This document shows positions 61,151 to 64,000 of a stretch of DNA of 64,000 nucleotides, in pieces. The stretch spans positions 2,283,646 through 2,347,645 of the forward strand of contig OY723267.1 of assembly GCA_963210315.1 (NCBI GenBank), given 5' to 3'. The stretch is from Rhynchopus euleeides (Eukaryota; Euglenozoa; Diplonemea; Diplonemida; Diplonemidae). The position numbers and the translations under genes are program-made. Each line of letters starts with the position of its first letter. The stretch's first letter is position 1. The notes under the pieces are model-generated. The model did not search any database. It saw only the letters and a list, made by a program, of their open reading frames with translations, and was not told the DNA's origin.

Positions 61151-62400
61151 TCACCTCCGCCGACGGGGCCCCTGGCCCCCTACTCCGATCACCGCAGCCT
61201 GCCTCTCCTGCCCGCCGCCACGGTCCCTACGGTCGCCGCCACCCCTGCCGCCGCCTCTCCCGGCTGCCCACCTGTCGCGACCCTGCCTCCCTCCACCCTG
61301 GCCGTCGCCCCTCCTGTCCCGGGGGTCCGCCACCCCTCCCCCGCCACGGCCGCCCCGCGGTCGCGCCGCCTCCTCCGGGTGCCGCTCACGCGTCCGTCTC
61401 TTGTCCACCCGGCTGTTCACGCGCTTGCACGCGAAGAACTCCTCCACCCGTGCCGCACTCGCCCCTTCCCGCCTCGAGTTGAAGTCGGCATCAACCGACC
61501 GTCGATCCGCCACCCACTGCTTGTAGACAGCGTGTGCCGTCTCGACCTCCAACTCTGAGCGCCCGTGCTGGCCGAAGAGCTCGAACCAGCCTTCTGCCGT
61601 CCGAGGGACCCACGCCGCCTCCTTCGCTCCCTCCGCCGCCGCCTTCGCTGCCGAAGGAAACACCATCCTGCCGTCCACCTCTGCTGGCCCGTCAGACCGA
61701 CTCCCTGCCCACTTCCCCATACCCGCGCGAGCTGCTGAGATCAGGATCACTGACACTTGGGTGGCTGTGTTTGTGTTTTGGGTGCCTCCCGTTGACGTGA
61801 CCGTGCCCTCGTCGCTCATGCCGTCCACCCCCTCCGACAACTCGTCGTCGAAGGCGATGCCGCCGTCCGCCCCTCGAGGGAGCTCCATCGTCGATGCTGC
61901 TGCCGCTGCCGCCGCTGTCGCTGCCGCTGCTGCCTGCCGAGGGATGGCTGTGGGTCCGTTGTTGGAGCCTTCCCCCAGAGGTGTCGCCGCTGCTGCCGCC
62001 GCCGCCGCCGCCGCACTCGACGGGGTGCCCCCCACGGGAGCTGCCGAAGGGGATGGTGAGGAGTGGGGAAGGGCCGGCGAGTGCCGGGATGGAGTGGGTT
62101 GGGATGGAGTAGGTTGAGAAGAAGTAGAGTGGGATGATGTAGGGTGGGATGTAGTAGGTTGGGATGATGTAGTCTGAGATGTAGGGTGGGATGTAGTAGG
62201 TTGGGATGATGTAGTCTGAGATGCCGTCGGAGGGTGGGTGTTATGGGGTGAAGGGAGGGGGTGGGATGTCGAAGAAGACGGGTTGTCGAGGTGTGCTTCA
62301 CCGCACCACCTGTATGTCGCCGGGGACTTGTCGCGGCACGTGAGGCACACTGCCACCCCGCACTCGCTGCATCCCCAGCACCCGCGAACGCTCACCGGCG
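61151..62400 (-). CDS. RT-less OTU-family ORF, copy 4, C-terminal part (interrupted)
   Basis: Minus-strand C-terminal 415 or so codons of the family ORF: end of the second zinc module, Ser/Thr/Pro repeats, C-terminal domain and RGG tail. It differs from copy 3 by only a few single bases (for example near 61281, 61330 and 61493). Element E splits it at 62401; the N-terminal side resumes at 63486. The 467-residue frame reported upstream into E is artificial. Confidence 0.85.
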
Positions 62401-63485
62401 GGGGGGATAAAATCCAACTTGCTGCCTTCACGTGGCGCCCCCTGTGATTACCCTCCTTGGAGGGGAAACCAAAGCAAGCTCTGGTATTAAGATCCTTGGA
62501 ATTGACCTTGGGGGGCCTCTTGAGTGAGTCTCGGGAGAAATCGGACCTGTGCATGGGTCAGGGCAGTGTGCGCGAGCATAAGGCCCTGGGCTGTTCCCTC
62601 TGAGTTGCTCTAATTGCATGAGTGGCTTGAGCACATGGACGTCTGCAGGCCAGCCTGTAGGAAGATCAGGATGCAGGGTTGCCCCCCTTTTGGGGCGTGA
62701 AAGCCTCGCCAATGCTTTCCCTAGTGCCGCGATCGGGCGTGCTGGAGCTGCGCGATGCCTGAGAAGATCCTGCTGGAGCTGATCCTGCCCCCACGTTGCG
62801 GCTCTAAGCCCTCAACGGGTAGCCCCTCTGGGTGGTCGCTGCTGACCTGTGCCTGGCCCCTCCCCCTTCGCACAAGGGGTTGACTAGTGTTGCAGGCGGT
62901 GGAGTCATAGACAGCACTGCCTTTTGCTTTCACCATTGGCCCTTTCTCTACTTTTTCGGTGCACAACAGAGACCTCTCTTTGTGTCGATGCGTTGCGGCT
63001 ACAAACAAACCAACAAGCCCCTCCATCACTACAAAGAGCAGTTTTCTGAACCCTAGCGTTGTCCCAGCTAGCTTGTGTTTCCCTTTTGGGCTTTTTCTTT
63101 GAGTTTTTCTTTACTCGATCGTTTCCTGTGACACTCTGTGTTTCAGCATTCATTGCAATGTGTAATGTGCAACTTCCACTTCAGGTTCCTTGCACATAAC
63201 ACAAAAGCGGTTGGCGGCTATCAACCATATGCTATTGAAGCAACCAAGCCCCCCGTTTTTGGAGTTATGTACGAGCAATCTGTCACCAGTGTGGTCCTCG
63301 CTGGCTAAGTGGATGTCCAGAGGCTGAGCCATTTTTGGCGTGTCGTTTGATGTGTGTGATCTTTTCATGTGTGTTTCTTTCGCTTTCTTCTTTTCGTTTC
63401 TTGTCTTGCTTGTCTCTTGTACCTTGTATTCTGTACCAACTAGCCCAGACAAACAACAGCTGCAAAGATTCTCGGTCCGGAAGAA
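62401..63485 (+). mobile_element. Non-coding 1.1-kb retroelement, copy E
   Basis: Starts GGGGGGATAAAATCC and ends CTCGGTCCGGAAGAA. Flanked by CTCACCGGCG at 62391-62400 and 63486-63495, while the unbroken copy 3 has this 10-mer once (58893-58902). So it inserted into copy 4 after the duplication. Confidence 0.92.
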
Positions 63486-64000
63486 CTCACCGGCGTGGTG
63501 CACGCCCCGCAGCTCGTCTGCCAACCGACCTGGAGGCTCATCAGCCGCGCAGCTTCACACCCCCGGACGCGGATATCCTGCCCCACTGGGCACGCGTCCA
63601 CCTCCAGCGCCCACTGCTGCAGCGGCTCGGGCAGGATCACGGGCACAAAGTGGCCCACCGCTGTGCCGTCTGCCTGTCCCGACTCACCCACAAACGCCAC
63701 CGCCGCCATCCCTGCCGCCCGCCTCGCTGCGCGCCACACTCTGACCCCCTGGCCCTGCTTCCTGAACGCCAGGATGTTGATGCAGAGGGCCCTCGCGAGC
63801 CCCCCGAGGACCAGCTCGTCAGCCCACGACTGCAGCCCCGGCCCTGCCCCGCTGCGGCCCATCAGCCGAGCCCACGCCTCCGGCGCCCCCTCCACCAGCG
63901 CGCGCAGCCCGGCGTGCGACACCACCGCCTCCACTGCTCGCCTCCGCGCCTCGGCCGCTGTCACAATCAGACTGGCCGGCAGCTGACCGACCACCGCGTC
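63486..64000 (-). CDS. RT-less OTU-family ORF, copy 4, middle part (runs off the window)
   Basis: Minus-strand OTU domain half with WADELVLGGLARAL and GHFVPVI, then the start of the second zinc module up to the break caused by element E. The window ends just after the OTU start, so the N-terminal part lies beyond 64000. Equals 58893-59407 in copy 3. Confidence 0.85.

Noticed and set aside
38571..64000. LTR retrotransposon interpretation of the repeats
   Set aside because: No direct terminal repeats, primer-binding site, protease-integrase order or RNase H of LTR type. Poly(A) tails and 5' truncation point to target-primed elements.

Overview
The window is nuclear DNA of a GC-rich unicellular eukaryote with U2-type introns. 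Genes use TAA, TAG and TGA as stops. Introns are tiny (39-87 bases) and almost all open with GTATG and close with CAG. The gene set (a four-domain voltage-gated Ca-type channel, a polycystin, a CCDC81-like HU-domain protein, a duplicated XEG113-like glycosyltransferase) fits a flagellated protist or alga. I cannot name the lineage. Spliceosomal introns inside ordinary genes argue against kinetoplastids.

Layout. 1-7020 is a satellite of a roughly 31-bp unit in higher-order blocks, six of which carry the same 109-bp inverted-repeat element; the first block has the matching empty site. 7021-10620 holds non-autonomous DNA-transposon remains: a second small inverted-repeat element, a hAT-like element, a long foldback element and a smaller palindromic one. 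10863-38570 is the gene-bearing part, all on the + strand: alpha-SNAP, the glycosyltransferase, a RING-H2 protein, a possible N-myristoylated small protein, the four-domain channel, a TIR element at 25299-26244, the CCDC81-like protein, a three-helix membrane protein, a histidine phosphatase, a polycystin, and a P-loop NTPase resembling Crinkler/RHS NTPases whose frame is cut by a retroelement tail.

38571-64000 is a nest of retroelements. One long ORF (39277-44988) combines zinc fingers, reverse transcriptase, a restriction-like endonuclease and an OTU-type cysteine protease domain. A related family lacks the reverse transcriptase but keeps the OTU domain, a zinc-binding module and a shared C-terminal domain, and adds a degenerate second OTU domain and an RGG-rich tail. 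It occurs four times, once 5'-truncated and diverged, and three times nearly identical in inverted and tandem arrangement. A separate non-coding element of about 1.1 kb, ending in a shared 3' tail and poly(A), has inserted into these at least five times, with 8-10 bp target duplications in three cases.

The most notable points are the coupling of OTU protease domains to a LINE and to an RT-less companion family, the retroelement insertion into an RHS/Crinkler-like NTPase, the empty/filled site pair for the 109-bp element, and the 3.55-kb inverted plus 3,498-bp tandem duplications. Exon boundaries below come from reading frame, splice motifs and family similarity by eye; no search was run.
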